Source of the DNA: Psychromonas sp. 14N.309.X.WAT.B.A12
GTDB lineage: Bacteria > Pseudomonadota > Gammaproteobacteria > Enterobacterales > Psychromonadaceae
DNA: 64,000 nucleotides
Direction of reading: 5' to 3'
NCBI RefSeq assembly: GCF_030397575.1
Contig: NZ_JAPNXS010000001.1
Span: 496,001 to 560,000 of the forward strand
This document shows positions 27,723 through 39,100 of this stretch, piece after piece (position 1 is the stretch's first letter; the number at the start of each line of letters is the position of its first letter). The position numbers and the translations under genes were made by a program. Below the pieces are notes generated by a model, which was not told where the DNA came from, ran no database searches, and saw only the letters and a program-made list of their open reading frames with translations.

Positions 27723-29645
27723 TTATTCGATTAATCTTAGAAAATCGATCGCTTTATCAATATCTCTGGTACGCGGCATGCAAGGTAAACTATTAAGAAA
27801 TAGATTGCCATATTTCCGGCTGACTAATCGTGTATCACAGACGATTAATACCCCTTTATCTTGCTCTGCACGAATCAAACGTCCAACACCTTGCTTTAAG
27901 GTAATTACAGCTTGTGGTAATTGTACGTCAAAGAATGGGGCTTTACCTCTTAACTCGGCATCTTCCATGCGCGCTTTTAGTAATGGTTCTTCTGGTGACG
28001 CAAAAGGAATTTTGTCGATAATCACACAGGACAAAGCTTGTCCTCTTACGTCAACACCTTCCCAAAAACTGCCCGTGGCCACTAACAACGCATTACCGTG
28101 ACTGACAAACTCATCTAATAAAGCTTGTTTACTTTTCTCTCCTTGGAGTAGCACTGGCAAGGTTAAAGATTCCCTAAAAGCAGTTGCTAATTGATTCATC
28201 ATAGAGTGACTAGTACACAGAAAAAAACATCGCCCTTTACTCGCCCTGATAACCGGAGATAAAGTTTCAGCTAACTTATTTGCTAAACCAGGAGTCCCTG
28301 GCTCGGGTAATAATCGAGGAACGACAAATAAGCTTTGCTGTTGATAGTTAAAAGGACTGCCTAATTGTAAACACTGTGCTCCGGTTAAACCGAGTAATTC
28401 TGTAAAATGCGAAAACTCCCCTTTTACCGATAAAGTCGCAGACGTAAAAATCCAACTGGCTTGTTTTTTCTGACATTCAGATTGAAAACGTTGTGCCACA
28501 CTTAAAGGCGTAATGTTTAATGAAAAATGTTGTTTAGTGCATTCATACCAATAGCTGAATCCACTTTCATTGGTGCTGTTTAGTTTTTCAAAAAGCAAAA
28601 TATATTGATTAATTTTTTCAAAGCAATGGTCTAATACTTCACTCTTACCCAAACGCTCAGTCACTACTTGCTTTAAAAACGTTAAAACTTGGCGTAACCG
28701 CGTTACATGCATTTGCATCGCGCGATCTTTACTTTTATCTCGCCAGCTTCCCGAACCTTTCTCCATGGCAAAGGCTAATCTGAAATCCAAAGATGCGGCT
28801 CTTAACTGTTCAGCAGCTTTAGCCATTTGTTTCGCTTCTTTTAATTCTGTGCGATAAACAAAATCAATCTCTTTAGCTAATTCGGTTAATTGCTTACTAG
28901 AAAGCATTTCGCCAAAATATTGACTCGCAATATCAGGTAACTGATGCGCTTCATCAAAAATGTAAGTATCTGCATCCGGAATTAACTTGCCGAACCCCGT
29001 TTCTTTAACGGCAAGATCAGCAAAAAACAGATGGTGATTGATAACGATTACATCGGCATCCATAGCCTTGGTCCTTGCTTTTACTACAAAACAGTCTTCA
29101 AAACTTGGACATTCACGCCCTAAACAGTTGTCATTACTACTAGTAATTGAAGGTATAATCATTGCATCTTCAGGTAAATTATTTACTTCAGCAATATCCC
29201 CTGTAACCGTGCTCACAGACCATTCTTTAATGGCGACTAATTCACTGTGAAGGTTCGGTTGTTTAAACCGTGTTTCAAGCATGTACCGATTTAAACGTTC
29301 AGTACATAAATAATTGCCACGACCTTTCAACAAAGTGCAATGACCAGTAAATTGAGTCGCTTTTAATAAAGTAGGCAGGTCTTTAAAATAGAGTTGCTCT
29401 TGTAATGCTTTGCTTCCAGTGGAAATGATTAACTTTTGTGACAGGCTTTTATCAAGATTTAATAAAGCCGGAGCTAAATAAGCAAAGGTTTTGCCTGTCC
29501 CCGTCTCAGCTTCAACTACCACTGATTGTTTTTGTTTAATCGCAGTATCAATGGATTCCGCCATTTTTACTTGTGCATCACGTCCTCGGAAATGTGGCAA
29601 GATAGCGGCAAGCGCGCCTGTAGGTGAAAAAAATGATGCAATCAA
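27723..29645 (-). CDS. yoaA: ATP-dependent helicase YoaA (DinG/XPD family)
   Basis: 640 residues, the E. coli YoaA length class. Walker A EAETGTGKT at about 45-53, an iron-sulfur domain with the four cysteines of KGRGNYLC and NCLGRECPSFEDC, the DEAH box in YIFDEAHQLP, and helicase motifs V-VI (GSFWEGVDV, QGVGRLIR). It belongs to the XPD-like 5'-3' DNA helicases. In E. coli YoaA works with HolC in DNA damage repair. I see no LexA box directly upstream. Confidence 0.93.
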   Translation of the reverse strand: MIASFFSPTGALAAILPHFRGRDAQVKMAESIDTAIKQKQSVVVEAETGTGKTFAYLAPALLNLDKSLSQKLIISTGSKALQEQLYFKDLPTLLKATQFTGHCTLLKGRGNYLCTERLNRYMLETRFKQPNLHSELVAIKEWSVSTVTGDIAEVNNLPEDAMIIPSITSSNDNCLGRECPSFEDCFVVKARTKAMDADVIVINHHLFFADLAVKETGFGKLIPDADTYIFDEAHQLPDIASQYFGEMLSSKQLTELAKEIDFVYRTELKEAKQMAKAAEQLRAASLDFRLAFAMEKGSGSWRDKSKDRAMQMHVTRLRQVLTFLKQVVTERLGKSEVLDHCFEKINQYILLFEKLNSTNESGFSYWYECTKQHFSLNITPLSVAQRFQSECQKKQASWIFTSATLSVKGEFSHFTELLGLTGAQCLQLGSPFNYQQQSLFVVPRLLPEPGTPGLANKLAETLSPVIRASKGRCFFLCTSHSMMNQLATAFRESLTLPVLLQGEKSKQALLDEFVSHGNALLVATGSFWEGVDVRGQALSCVIIDKIPFASPEEPLLKARMEDAELRGKAPFFDVQLPQAVITLKQGVGRLIRAEQDKGVLIVCDTRLVSRKYGNLFLNSLPCMPRTRDIDKAIDFLRLIE

Positions 29646-29911
29646 ATCAATAAGCTCTTCAGTAATAGCGATTTAAAATGTTGATTATAATTTTCAACAT
29701 AGATTAATAAACTTGATTCTACGTTATTTCATCCTCACTGAATATCTATTGCAACGTATTAACAAATAATTTACTTCAAAGTATTACTTTAATTTTAAAC
29801 CGTATAATACGCAGTAAATAATTAGTTTTTAATACTTTATTGATGATGATTAACGCTTTTTATTTTTTCTCAGAGTCTTTACAATAGCCGTCATTGATAA
29901 GAGGAATCACA

Positions 29912-30076
29912 ATGAACCGTAAAAAGAAGATAAATAGCATTTTAAAGAAACGTCTGAAGAAAATTAATGCTAAAAATGCACCTGCAAGCAAAGAGAAATA
30001 TATCTCTAAAGCAGAGAGAGCTAAATTAGAAGCAGAAGAACAAACGACTACGGACATTGAAGCAACGGCTAATTAA
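29912..30076 (+). CDS. DUF2986 family small basic protein
   Basis: 54 residues: MNRKKKINSILKKRLKKINA, then KYISKAERAKLEAEE. This Lys-rich start and KYISKAERAKLEAE block define DUF2986. The function is unknown; the charge suggests nucleic acid or ribosome contact, which is a guess. ATG 29912 has GAGG seven bases before it. The frame opens at 29894 but that start lacks a ribosome site. Confidence 0.8.
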   Translation: MNRKKKINSILKKRLKKINAKNAPASKEKYISKAERAKLEAEEQTTTDIEATAN

Positions 30077-30462
30077 CATCAATAGTTGCCGCAGATATAC
30101 CACCTAGATTTTGCTGGGGAGCTTTCATTGAATGATTAACTTTTTCAATCAAGGCCCTTCTAGATATTCCCCCCTGTTTGTTAATAAACCCATTTTTTCT
30201 TACATATAATGTTTAAGCTATTTTTTTAAATTGCTTAACACCAAATCGACACTTCTTATTTTACAAATAATCCACATTTTCAACTAAAAACCAATCAATT
30301 TTAATTTTTGGCTTGTTAATTGCTAGTATTTAGTTAGATATATAACGACAAATTTAAGTCACCCTATTTTAAAATAGTTTTTAAAGATGTCGCGAATTTA
30401 ACGCATACATAGAGTGATAATGCTTGCATTATCCTTATCAATGCTAAACGCATGGATGATTA
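30077..30462. other. Intergenic region with the flgH promoter and a short reverse frame
   Basis: 386 bases. It holds the sigma-54-like promoter at 30309. On the minus strand, 30069-30212 is open and reads protein-like (GGISRRALIEKVNHSMK then APQQNLGGISAATIDVN), but its only ATG gives 19 residues. Not called as a gene; see findings. Confidence 0.5.
30309..30323 (+). promoter_or_regulatory. Candidate sigma-54 promoter for flgH-flgT
   Basis: TGGCTTGTTAATTGC has the GG and GC dinucleotides at the required ten-base gap of -24/-12 promoters (consensus TGGCACG-N4-TTGC). It lies 140 bases upstream of flgH. Middle-class flagellar genes in Vibrio-type bacteria are read by RpoN with FlrC, which fits. 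Confidence 0.65.
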
Positions 30463-31230
30463 ATGATGAAAAAAATCACAGCTTTATTATCTGTCGCCAT
30501 CTTGTCTGGTTGTGCCAACTTTGGTCAACAAGAGGTGGTTGTAGATGAAAACTCAGAAACAACAGAGATAATTCCAGAAGAAACTGGCCGTCAAATAACA
30601 CAAAGAGATAAAGACGAAACGCCAGTACCCGGTGACCCCTATTACTCTCCAGTGGAGCCTAGCAAAGCACCGATACCAGTACAAATTACAGGCTCTTTAT
30701 TCAATGACAGTACTTCTACTGACTTGTATAGCTACTCACCAAAGTTTAACGTGGGTGACATCATCAATGTTGTATTAGAAGAGGAAACAGTTGCCACTAA
30801 ATCGGCCAGCACTAACCTCTCTAATGATAATACTTACAACCTTGATCCGATTAAAATACCGGGTGGTAACCTCACGGTCAATGACAAAGAAGTGGAGTTA
30901 GGAGTTAGCCAAGACCAAAGCTTTGGTGGTGAATCGGGCAGCAGTCAAAGCCATAGTTTAAGTGCGCAAATAACGGTATCGGTAATTGAAGTATTAAATA
31001 ACGGTAATTTATTAGTACGTGGTGAAAAATGGTTGTTAATCAATAACGGTAAAGAATATATCCGTCTTACAGGCATTATAAGACCAAGAGATGTAACGGA
31101 AGATAATTCCGTCGACTCTTATCAAGTGGCAGACAGTCGGATAGAGTTTAGTGCAACTGGGGAACATGCTGAAATGCAAACACGTGGTTGGTTATCATCT
31201 TTATTTAGCGGCAGTTTATGGCCAATCTAG
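30463..31230 (+). CDS. flgH: Flagellar L-ring protein FlgH
   Basis: 255 residues, somewhat longer than typical FlgH (about 230) because of an acidic, Pro-rich region after the lipid anchor. Lipobox ILSGC with Cys17. The family core follows: GSLFNDSTSTDLYSYSPKFNVGD, TSASTNLS-like linker, VSVIEVLNNGNLLVRGEKWLLINNGKEYIRLTGIIRP and the end RGWLSSL. FlgH forms the L-ring of the flagellar basal body in the outer membrane. It normally sits inside flgBCDEFGHIJKL; here it precedes flgT alone. Confidence 0.92.
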   Translation: MMKKITALLSVAILSGCANFGQQEVVVDENSETTEIIPEETGRQITQRDKDETPVPGDPYYSPVEPSKAPIPVQITGSLFNDSTSTDLYSYSPKFNVGDIINVVLEEETVATKSASTNLSNDNTYNLDPIKIPGGNLTVNDKEVELGVSQDQSFGGESGSSQSHSLSAQITVSVIEVLNNGNLLVRGEKWLLINNGKEYIRLTGIIRPRDVTEDNSVDSYQVADSRIEFSATGEHAEMQTRGWLSSLFSGSLWPI

Positions 31231-31240
31231 AGGTAATTAA

Positions 31241-32473
31241 ATGAAATTGACTAAAAAACTATTGCCGCTACTTATACTTAGCTCTTTTACTGCTAATGCA
31301 CAATGGTATTCAAGTGAAGGTAGAGCAGTATTAAATGAACAAGATATAGACCAATCGCGTACCAATGCCATCTCTGATGCGATGGTGACGGTTTTGCGTT
31401 CGGCAGGCACCAGTGCAGAGAGTGTACAAGTAATACAAGAAGGTGTTTTAGAAGTTGATAAGCTAATGCTTAAGACCAATGGTGAAATCCACGATATGCG
31501 TATTGTTCACGAAGAGATCATTGGTGGTTATTATACGGTCGAAGTAGAAGCTGATATCTACCCTTTTTCGACTTGCCCGCAAGAGAAATATGCAAAAAGC
31601 ATTTTTGTTGGCCCATTTAATTTAGAAGATCGCAAAGATGCTCAACTAGGTGCCATTTATAATAGTGATGAAGTCATTACAAAACGGCTATTTAAAGAGC
31701 TAAAAGGAGAATCAAATAAATTAGATCCTAGACATGTCATGACACAACAAATTGCCTTTACTAATAACAGTGAAGGTGATGTTGAATTACAAACATTAAA
31801 AGTAGCCAAAGATGTAGCCGCTAAATATGATGTTCAATATCTGGTCTTTGGTGTATTAAAAGATATGTCAGACTACTATGAAACAACGACTTACACATTC
31901 AGCGAAGAGACGGTACATAAACGTAACTTTAAAATGCAGGTCTATTTAGTTGATGCAATTAATCAGCTTACTCTATTCCAAAAAGAATATGCAGCGATTA
32001 GTCAATGGCCTTATGAATTAACACAACGTTTTGATCCTAACAGTTTATCTTTTTGGCAAACAGATTATGGGTATGCTATCGATCTTAAAATAAATGAAGC
32101 AGTAAGAGATGTGAGACAAGCACTTTATTGTCAGCCAACGATGGCGACAATTATCGCTAAATACAACGATCAACTAGTGATGAACCTAGGACATCGCAAT
32201 GGTGTTAAAAAAGGAGATAAATTTCAGCTAATCCGTAGCCAATTTCTTTCTCATCAAACATCACAACTTCCAAACTCAATTTTTATGCCTGATGACATAT
32301 TATTGTCTGTTGTATCAGTACAAGCAGATCGTGCCATATTAAAAACCAACGACCCTATTGATATGAGCAATATTCAAATAAGAGATATGTTAACCCCTGC
32401 AGATCAAATGACGCTGCAGCGCTTGCAACACAAAATTACGGCAAATAATCCTACCAACAGGAGTGTATACTAA
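31241..32473 (+). CDS. flgT: Flagellar assembly protein FlgT (H-ring)
   Basis: 410 residues with a signal peptide (LLPLLILSSFTANA). The mature start QWYSSEGRAVL, the EADIYPFSTCPQEKYAKSIFVGPFNLEDRKDAQLGAIY block and a C-terminal SH3-like part (VMNLGHRNGVKKGDKFQL) match Vibrio FlgT. FlgT builds the H-ring around the LP-ring and helps assemble the sodium-driven stator. It lies 10 bases after flgH, so they form one operon. Confidence 0.9.
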   Translation: MKLTKKLLPLLILSSFTANAQWYSSEGRAVLNEQDIDQSRTNAISDAMVTVLRSAGTSAESVQVIQEGVLEVDKLMLKTNGEIHDMRIVHEEIIGGYYTVEVEADIYPFSTCPQEKYAKSIFVGPFNLEDRKDAQLGAIYNSDEVITKRLFKELKGESNKLDPRHVMTQQIAFTNNSEGDVELQTLKVAKDVAAKYDVQYLVFGVLKDMSDYYETTTYTFSEETVHKRNFKMQVYLVDAINQLTLFQKEYAAISQWPYELTQRFDPNSLSFWQTDYGYAIDLKINEAVRDVRQALYCQPTMATIIAKYNDQLVMNLGHRNGVKKGDKFQLIRSQFLSHQTSQLPNSIFMPDDILLSVVSVQADRAILKTNDPIDMSNIQIRDMLTPADQMTLQRLQHKITANNPTNRSVY

Positions 32474-33006
32474 TGTCAACAATCACCAGTGCAGCAAGCA
32501 GCCTGCAAAGCTTATCCAGTAGTTTAGATTCAAAAGGTACTGCGACTGCTAGTCAGTTACTTGGAGAGAACTTTGAAAACATCTTGTCTTCGGAAATACA
32601 AGGTAAAGAATCACTATTAACAGCAAGTACAGGTAACATTAAAGACAGCCTTGAAGGTGTATTTAATGAACTAAAATTAGGTATTGCCACCTCTTTTGTT
32701 GCTGGACTTTCTGGTGATGATAGCGCGACATCAACCGGAGAAAGTACTGACACAGCAGAAACAGATAGTACGCTTGAACAAGCTACTAATACGGAAAGTT
32801 CTGAGGCACTAGCTTCTGATTCTGAACAAGATGAAACAACTGCTGAAGAATCAGAATTAAGTGCATTAGATATTCAACAAACAGCAGATGATGCTGTAGA
32901 CACTTTACAATCAGCATCCCTTGATAGCATCTCAATTGAATCAGAGACTAAAAATGCCATTTCAATGTTGCAAGAAAAGCTGCGTGAAAGCATGGAAGGT
33001 AAATAG
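32473..33006 (+). CDS. Acidic Ser/Thr-rich protein of unknown function in the flgH-flgT operon
   Basis: 177 residues, very acidic in the middle (runs of Glu, Asp, Ser, Thr), no signal peptide and no cysteine. The first 90 residues (AASSLQSLSSSLDSKGTATA, LLGENFENILSS) look helical and the end (TKNAISMLQEKLRESMEGK) is a predicted helix. Its ATG overlaps the flgT stop (TAATG), so it is translationally coupled and likely flagellar. It resembles the N-terminal style of hook-length or export-linked proteins, but I cannot assign a family. Confidence 0.6.
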   Translation: MSTITSAASSLQSLSSSLDSKGTATASQLLGENFENILSSEIQGKESLLTASTGNIKDSLEGVFNELKLGIATSFVAGLSGDDSATSTGESTDTAETDSTLEQATNTESSEALASDSEQDETTAEESELSALDIQQTADDAVDTLQSASLDSISIESETKNAISMLQEKLRESMEGK

Positions 33007-33085
33007 ATGAGCATTCAATGAGTAGTGATTTAATTATAAACTGCTCTTTTATATTAAATATATCTTAGATATACACAAAAAACAG

Positions 33086-33114
33086 TTCACATTTAAAGTT
33101 TAGATTGGTACTCT
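33086..33114 (+). promoter_or_regulatory. Candidate sigma-70 promoter of the his operon
   Basis: TTCACA (33086-33091) and TACTCT (33109-33114) separated by 17 bases, about 36 bases before the leader peptide ATG. Position and spacing suit the histidine operon promoter. Confidence 0.5.
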
Positions 33115-33149
33115 AATCGCAATTAAATTTTAAAGAGTTTTAAATCACA

Positions 33150-33194
33150 ATGAATAATGACATTCTGAAAGCACATCATCATCATATTACCTAA
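33150..33194 (+). CDS. hisL: Histidine operon leader peptide
   Basis: Fourteen codons, MNNDILKAHHHHIT, with four consecutive His codons, placed before the attenuator and hisG. Ribosome stalling at these codons when His-tRNA is scarce would free the antiterminator. E. coli HisL has seven His codons; four still give a clear sensor. It is too short for normal gene finders. Confidence 0.92.
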   Translation: MNNDILKAHHHHIT

Positions 33195-33212
33195 TCTTTC
33201 AGGATTTTTTCT

Positions 33213-33285
33213 TGGAAGAGATGTTACGTGCTTCCAGTGGTTAACCAAATACAAACCCTCGGAAGTAAAATCCCGGGGGTTTTTT
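33213..33285 (+). promoter_or_regulatory. his attenuator: alternative hairpins and terminator
   Basis: Segment 1 GGAAG (33214-33218) can pair with segment 2 CTTCC (33231-33235). Segment 2 can instead pair with GGAAG at 33261-33265 as antiterminator. That would break the terminator stem AACCCTCGG (33254-33262) with CCGGGGGTT (33273-33281), which is followed by TTTTT. This is the classic transcription-attenuation layout, directly readable here. Confidence 0.88.
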
Positions 33286-33311
33286 AGTTTTAAAAGGAAG
33301 GAAAAATAGTT

Positions 33312-34208
33312 ATGCCAGAGCAACGTTTAAGAATTGCGATACAGAAGAAAGGCCGTTTAAGTGATGATACGGTTAAATTATTAAAAGCATGTGGAATCAA
33401 AGTTAATCTGAACACTCAACGTTTAATTGCACACAGTGAAAACATGCCAATTGATATTCTTCGTGTTCGTGATGACGATATTCCAGGTTTAGTGATGGAT
33501 GGTGTCGTAGATTTAGGTTTTATTGGTCAAAATGTACTTGAAGAAGAAAGCATGATGCGCCAAGTAGCTAATGAACCAACTGCTCATAAAGTAGTGAAAG
33601 AACTAGCTTTTGGTGAATGTCGCTTCTCACTAGCTGTAGACAATGATTTTGATTACCAAGGTGTTCAATCATTAGCAAACATGCGTATTGCAACTACTTA
33701 CGTTCACATCCTAAAACGTTTTATGGAAGAAGCTAACGTACCTTACACATCTTGTATGTTAACAGGTTCTGTAGAAGTTGCTCCGCGCGCTGGTTTAGCT
33801 GATGCGATTTGTGACCTTGTTTCTACAGGTGCAACGTTAGAAGCAAACGGTCTTAAAGAAGTAGAAGTGATCTATCGCTCTACCGCAGTATTAATGCAAC
33901 GTGATGAAGCTCTGAGTGATGACAAGCAAGAACTAGTAAACCGAATTCTTACTCGTATTGACGGAGTACAAACAGCTAAAGAATCAAAATACATCATGCT
34001 TAATGCTCCAAAAGCGAATTTAACTGAGATTACTAACCTACTACCTGGTTCTGATTTACCAACGGTAATGGAATTAGCAGGTAGCACAGATCACGTAGCA
34101 CTGCATGTAGTAAGTAAAGAAAACCTTTTCTGGGAAACAATGGAGCAATTGAAAGCACTAGGTGCAAGTTCAATTCTCGTATTACCTATTGAAAAAATGA
34201 TGGAGTAG
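33312..34208 (+). CDS. hisG: ATP phosphoribosyltransferase, long form
   Basis: 298 residues, the long self-contained HisG (E. coli 299) with a C-terminal ACT-like regulatory domain, so no HisZ is needed. [46 protein letters not shown] and the C-terminal [19 protein letters not shown] are typical. It commits ATP and PRPP to histidine and is feedback-inhibited by histidine. AAGGAAGG precedes the ATG. First structural gene after the attenuator. Confidence 0.97.
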   Translation: MPEQRLRIAIQKKGRLSDDTVKLLKACGIKVNLNTQRLIAHSENMPIDILRVRDDDIPGLVMDGVVDLGFIGQNVLEEESMMRQVANEPTAHKVVKELAFGECRFSLAVDNDFDYQGVQSLANMRIATTYVHILKRFMEEANVPYTSCMLTGSVEVAPRAGLADAICDLVSTGATLEANGLKEVEVIYRSTAVLMQRDEALSDDKQELVNRILTRIDGVQTAKESKYIMLNAPKANLTEITNLLPGSDLPTVMELAGSTDHVALHVVSKENLFWETMEQLKALGASSILVLPIEKMME

Positions 34209-34216
34209 TCCAAACC

Positions 34217-35512
34217 ATGGGAATGCAAACAGTCAACTGGGAACAATTAACATCTGATCAGCAAGCAGAATTGCTTGCTCGACCAGCAATGGCAGATTCA
34301 TCAGGTTTAACGGGGACTGTTGCTGATATCATCGCTAATATTCGTCAACAAGGTGACCAAGCTTTATTGGAATACACTAAACGTTTTGACAAATTAGAGG
34401 GTGATAATATCACCCTGAACACGAGTGATATTGAAGCAGCAACCGCACGTTTAGATGATGATATTAAAGATGCAATTAAAGTAGCTTATCAACAAGTTGT
34501 TAAATTTCATCAGGCACAACAGCAGGATGTTATTCGTGTTGAAACCATGCCAGGCGTAGTATGTGAAATGCATACGCAAGCAATTGAATCAGTTGGCTTG
34601 TATATCCCTGGTGGAAGTGCCCCGCTACCTTCAACAGTAATTATGACCGGTGCACCAGCACAAATTGCAGGCTGCTCACGTTTAGTACTGTGTTCTCCAC
34701 CGCCATTAGCTGATGAGATACTATATGCAGCGTCACTATGTGGTGTTACAGAAATCTACTCTGTAGGCGGTGCACAAGCTATTGCGGCATTAGCTTACGG
34801 AACAGAAACAATCAAAGCGGTTGATAAAATATTCGGTCCAGGTAACTCATTTGTTACCGAAGCAAAACGTCAAGTAAGTAATGATTTTGCTGGTGCAGCT
34901 ATCGATATGCCTGCCGGGCCATCAGAAGTATTAGTTATTGCAGATGAAGATGCAGATCCTGCTTTCATTGCATCTGACTTGTTATCACAAGCAGAACATG
35001 GTCATGACTCACAAACTATTTTAGTCACACCAAGTGCATTTATTGCAGAGCAAACTGCGATTGAAATCGATAGTCAATTAGCGGTATTAGAGAGACGTGA
35101 GATCGCTGAAAAAGCCATTGCTAATAGTGTTAGTATTGTTTGCAAAGATATTCAGCAAGCGATTAAAATTTCAAATCGTTATGCACCTGAGCATTTGATC
35201 GTACAAACTGAAAATCCAAGAGAGATTCAACCGCAACTTAAAAATGCGGGTTCTATCTTCTTAGGCGCATGGACACCTGAATCAGTAGGTGATTATGCAA
35301 GCGGCACTAATCATGTATTGCCGACTTACGGTTACACTAAAACCTATTCAAGTTTAGGCTTAGCTGATTTTGTAAAACGTTACACAGTTCAAGAACTAAC
35401 ACAACAAGGTTTGCGTAATCTAGCGCCAGCAGTAACTCGCTTAGCAGCGGCTGAAGGATTAACTGCACACAAACGTGCAGTAACCATTCGCATGGAAAAA
35501 TTAGATAAGTAA
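34217..35512 (+). CDS. hisD: Histidinol dehydrogenase
   Basis: 431 residues (E. coli 434). [50 protein letters not shown], the zinc and catalytic region [10 protein letters not shown] and the end YAPEHLIVQ then [13 protein letters not shown] are all family marks. It performs the last two oxidations, from histidinol to histidine. Eight bases separate it from hisG. Confidence 0.97.
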   Translation: MGMQTVNWEQLTSDQQAELLARPAMADSSGLTGTVADIIANIRQQGDQALLEYTKRFDKLEGDNITLNTSDIEAATARLDDDIKDAIKVAYQQVVKFHQAQQQDVIRVETMPGVVCEMHTQAIESVGLYIPGGSAPLPSTVIMTGAPAQIAGCSRLVLCSPPPLADEILYAASLCGVTEIYSVGGAQAIAALAYGTETIKAVDKIFGPGNSFVTEAKRQVSNDFAGAAIDMPAGPSEVLVIADEDADPAFIASDLLSQAEHGHDSQTILVTPSAFIAEQTAIEIDSQLAVLERREIAEKAIANSVSIVCKDIQQAIKISNRYAPEHLIVQTENPREIQPQLKNAGSIFLGAWTPESVGDYASGTNHVLPTYGYTKTYSSLGLADFVKRYTVQELTQQGLRNLAPAVTRLAAAEGLTAHKRAVTIRMEKLDK

Positions 35513-35521
35513 TAGACTATC

Positions 35522-35545
35522 GCCTGAGTAGTTCGCTGCTCAGGC
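35522..35545 (+). other. Intercistronic stem-loop with UUCG loop between hisD and hisC
   Basis: GCCTGAGTAG-TTCG-CTGCTCAGGC: ten paired positions (one G-U) closing a UUCG tetraloop. No T-tract follows, so it is not a terminator. It lies in the only sizeable gap (57 bases) within the hisGDCBHA run and may stabilise or mark an mRNA end. Confidence 0.7.
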
Positions 35546-35569
35546 ATTCGTTAGGGAAGAAGGATCACG

Positions 35570-36640
35570 ATGAGTAATATAATAAAGCTTGCTAGAAAAA
35601 CCGTACAAGCGTTAACCCCTTACCTTTCAGCCCGCCGTATTGGTGGCAAAGGAGATGTTTGGTTAAATGCGAATGAAGCTCCTGACTGCAGTGACTACCA
35701 ACTAGATTCATCACACCTCAATCGTTACCCAGAATTTCAACCACCTCAAATCATTAATGCCTACGCAGCTTATTCCAAGCTTAATACAGACCAAATATTA
35801 ACAACTCGCGGTGCCGATGAGAGTATCGAAGTGTTAATCAGAACATTTTGCGAAGCAGATCTAGATAGCATCTTAATTTGTCCTCCTACTTATGGAATGT
35901 ATGCGATCAGCGCTGAAACATGTGGTGTAGGTGTTAAAGAAGTTGCACTACAAACTAATTATGATGTTGATTATGAAGCAGTTAAACAAGCGGTATTAGA
36001 CTCTGAAGGACGCATTAAAATCGTTTTCCTTTGTGCACCGAATAATCCAACTGGTAATATGCTAGATCAACAGAAGTTAGCCGATCTATTAACTGCAACC
36101 GAAGGCAAAGCATTAATCGTTGCCGATGAAGCTTATATCGAATTCTGTCCTGAGTTTACCCAAACCAGCTTAATTACGAAACATGAAAACTTAGTTATTA
36201 CACGTACCCTTTCTAAAGCATTTGCACTTGCATCAATTCGTTGTGGTTTTACCTTAGCGCAAGCAAGTGTAATCGAAATGATGGCTAAGGTTATTGCTCC
36301 TTATCCAGTACCTGGTCCCGTTGCACAGATTGCTGCACAAGCACTCTCTGCTCAGGGTTTAGAAGTGATGCGTGACAGAGTAGTCGTATTAAATAATAAC
36401 CGACAAGTACTTGCTAATGCAGTCAATCAACTAGACTGCGTCACTGAAGTATTCCCTACTACAGGTAATTTTCTATTAGTACGTTTTAAAGATTCAGCTA
36501 AAGTGTTTAAGGCTTTTGCAGATGACGGTATTATTATGCGCGACTTTGCCAATAAACCACGTTTAGAAAATTGTATTCGCATTACTATCGGTACTAGCGA
36601 AGAAATGAACAAAACTTTAAATACATTAAGAGCACTGTAG
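35570..36640 (+). CDS. hisC: Histidinol-phosphate aminotransferase
   Basis: 356 residues (E. coli 356), PLP fold type [40 protein letters not shown], the ADEAYIEF Asp/Tyr pair, and the PLP lysine in [16 protein letters not shown] are visible. It transfers an amino group from glutamate to imidazole acetol phosphate. GAAGGA precedes the ATG. Confidence 0.97.
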   Translation: MSNIIKLARKTVQALTPYLSARRIGGKGDVWLNANEAPDCSDYQLDSSHLNRYPEFQPPQIINAYAAYSKLNTDQILTTRGADESIEVLIRTFCEADLDSILICPPTYGMYAISAETCGVGVKEVALQTNYDVDYEAVKQAVLDSEGRIKIVFLCAPNNPTGNMLDQQKLADLLTATEGKALIVADEAYIEFCPEFTQTSLITKHENLVITRTLSKAFALASIRCGFTLAQASVIEMMAKVIAPYPVPGPVAQIAAQALSAQGLEVMRDRVVVLNNNRQVLANAVNQLDCVTEVFPTTGNFLLVRFKDSAKVFKAFADDGIIMRDFANKPRLENCIRITIGTSEEMNKTLNTLRAL

Positions 36641-36650
36641 GAACCCCATT

Positions 36651-37717
36651 ATGAGTACACAAAAATTTCTATTCATCGACCGAGATGGGACATTAATTGA
36701 TGAGCCTATCAGTGATAAACAAGTAGATAGCCTTGAAAAACTGGTTTTTGAACCTTTCGTGATTCCAAGTCTATTAGCATTACAAGATGCCGGTTTCATC
36801 TTGGTCATTGTATCTAACCAAGATGGTTTAGGAACAGACAGCTATCCACAAAGTGACTTCGATATTCCACAAAATAAAATGATGGATATTTTCGCTTCTC
36901 AAGGTGTTAAATTCGAATCTACTTTGTTATGTCCACACTTTCCTGAAGACAACTGTCATTGCCGTAAACCACACCTTGGTATGGTTAAAGAGTACTTACA
37001 GTCTGGCCGCATTGACCATAAAAACTCTTATGTAATCGGTGACCGTGAAACCGATATTGGTTTAGCTGAAAATATGGCGATTACTGGAATTCTTTATAAT
37101 AAAGAAACTAATGGCTGGAAAGATATTGTTCATCAACTAACGTCACGTGGCCGCACTGCTTCGGTTACTCGTACCACAAAAGAGACTGATATCAACGTAT
37201 TCGTTGATTTAGACAAAACGGGTGAAAATAAGATTGATACTGGTATGGGATTCTTTGACCATATGCTAGATCAAATTGCCACTCATGGTGGTTTCCAAAT
37301 GAATGTCAGTGTTAAAGGCGATTTGCATATTGATGATCATCACAGTGTTGAAGACACAGCATTAGCACTAGGTGATGCGCTAGATAAGGCATTAGGTGAT
37401 AAGCGTGGTATTGGCCGTTTTGGTTTCGTACTACCTATGGATGAAACAAAAGCCAGTTGTACTTTAGATTTATCTGGTCGTCCTTTCCTGAAGTTTAAAG
37501 CTGATTTTCCACGTGAGTTAGTGGGTACTATGTCAACTGAAATGGTTGAACATTTTTTCTACTCATTATCACAGGCAATGCGTGCAACTTTACACTTAGA
37601 AGTTGAAAATGGTAATGCACACCACATGGTTGAAGGATTATTCAAAACATTTGGTCGTACATTACGTCAAAGCATACAAATTATTGGAACAGATCTTCCT
37701 TCAAGTAAAGGTGTTTT

Positions 37718-37721
<4 letters not shown>
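36651..37721 (+). CDS. hisB: Bifunctional histidinol-phosphatase / imidazoleglycerol-phosphate dehydratase
   Basis: 356 residues (E. coli 355). The N-terminal HAD phosphatase carries the nucleophile motif [10 protein letters not shown] and the zinc-type cysteines of [13 protein letters not shown]. The C-terminal dehydratase begins at about 168 with [14 protein letters not shown], and holds [25 protein letters not shown] and the H/E metal sites. The fused form is typical of gammaproteobacteria. Ten bases after hisC, four-base overlap with hisH. Confidence 0.97.
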
Positions 37722-39057
<1,336 letters not shown>

Positions 39058-39100
39058 GTAGTTTTTGTTATATTCTTTCTGTTATATGAAAAGAAAAGCT

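Noticed and set aside
33123-33323. 66-codon minus-strand frame over the his leader
   Set aside because: It is antisense to the leader peptide and attenuator, which fully explain the sequence.
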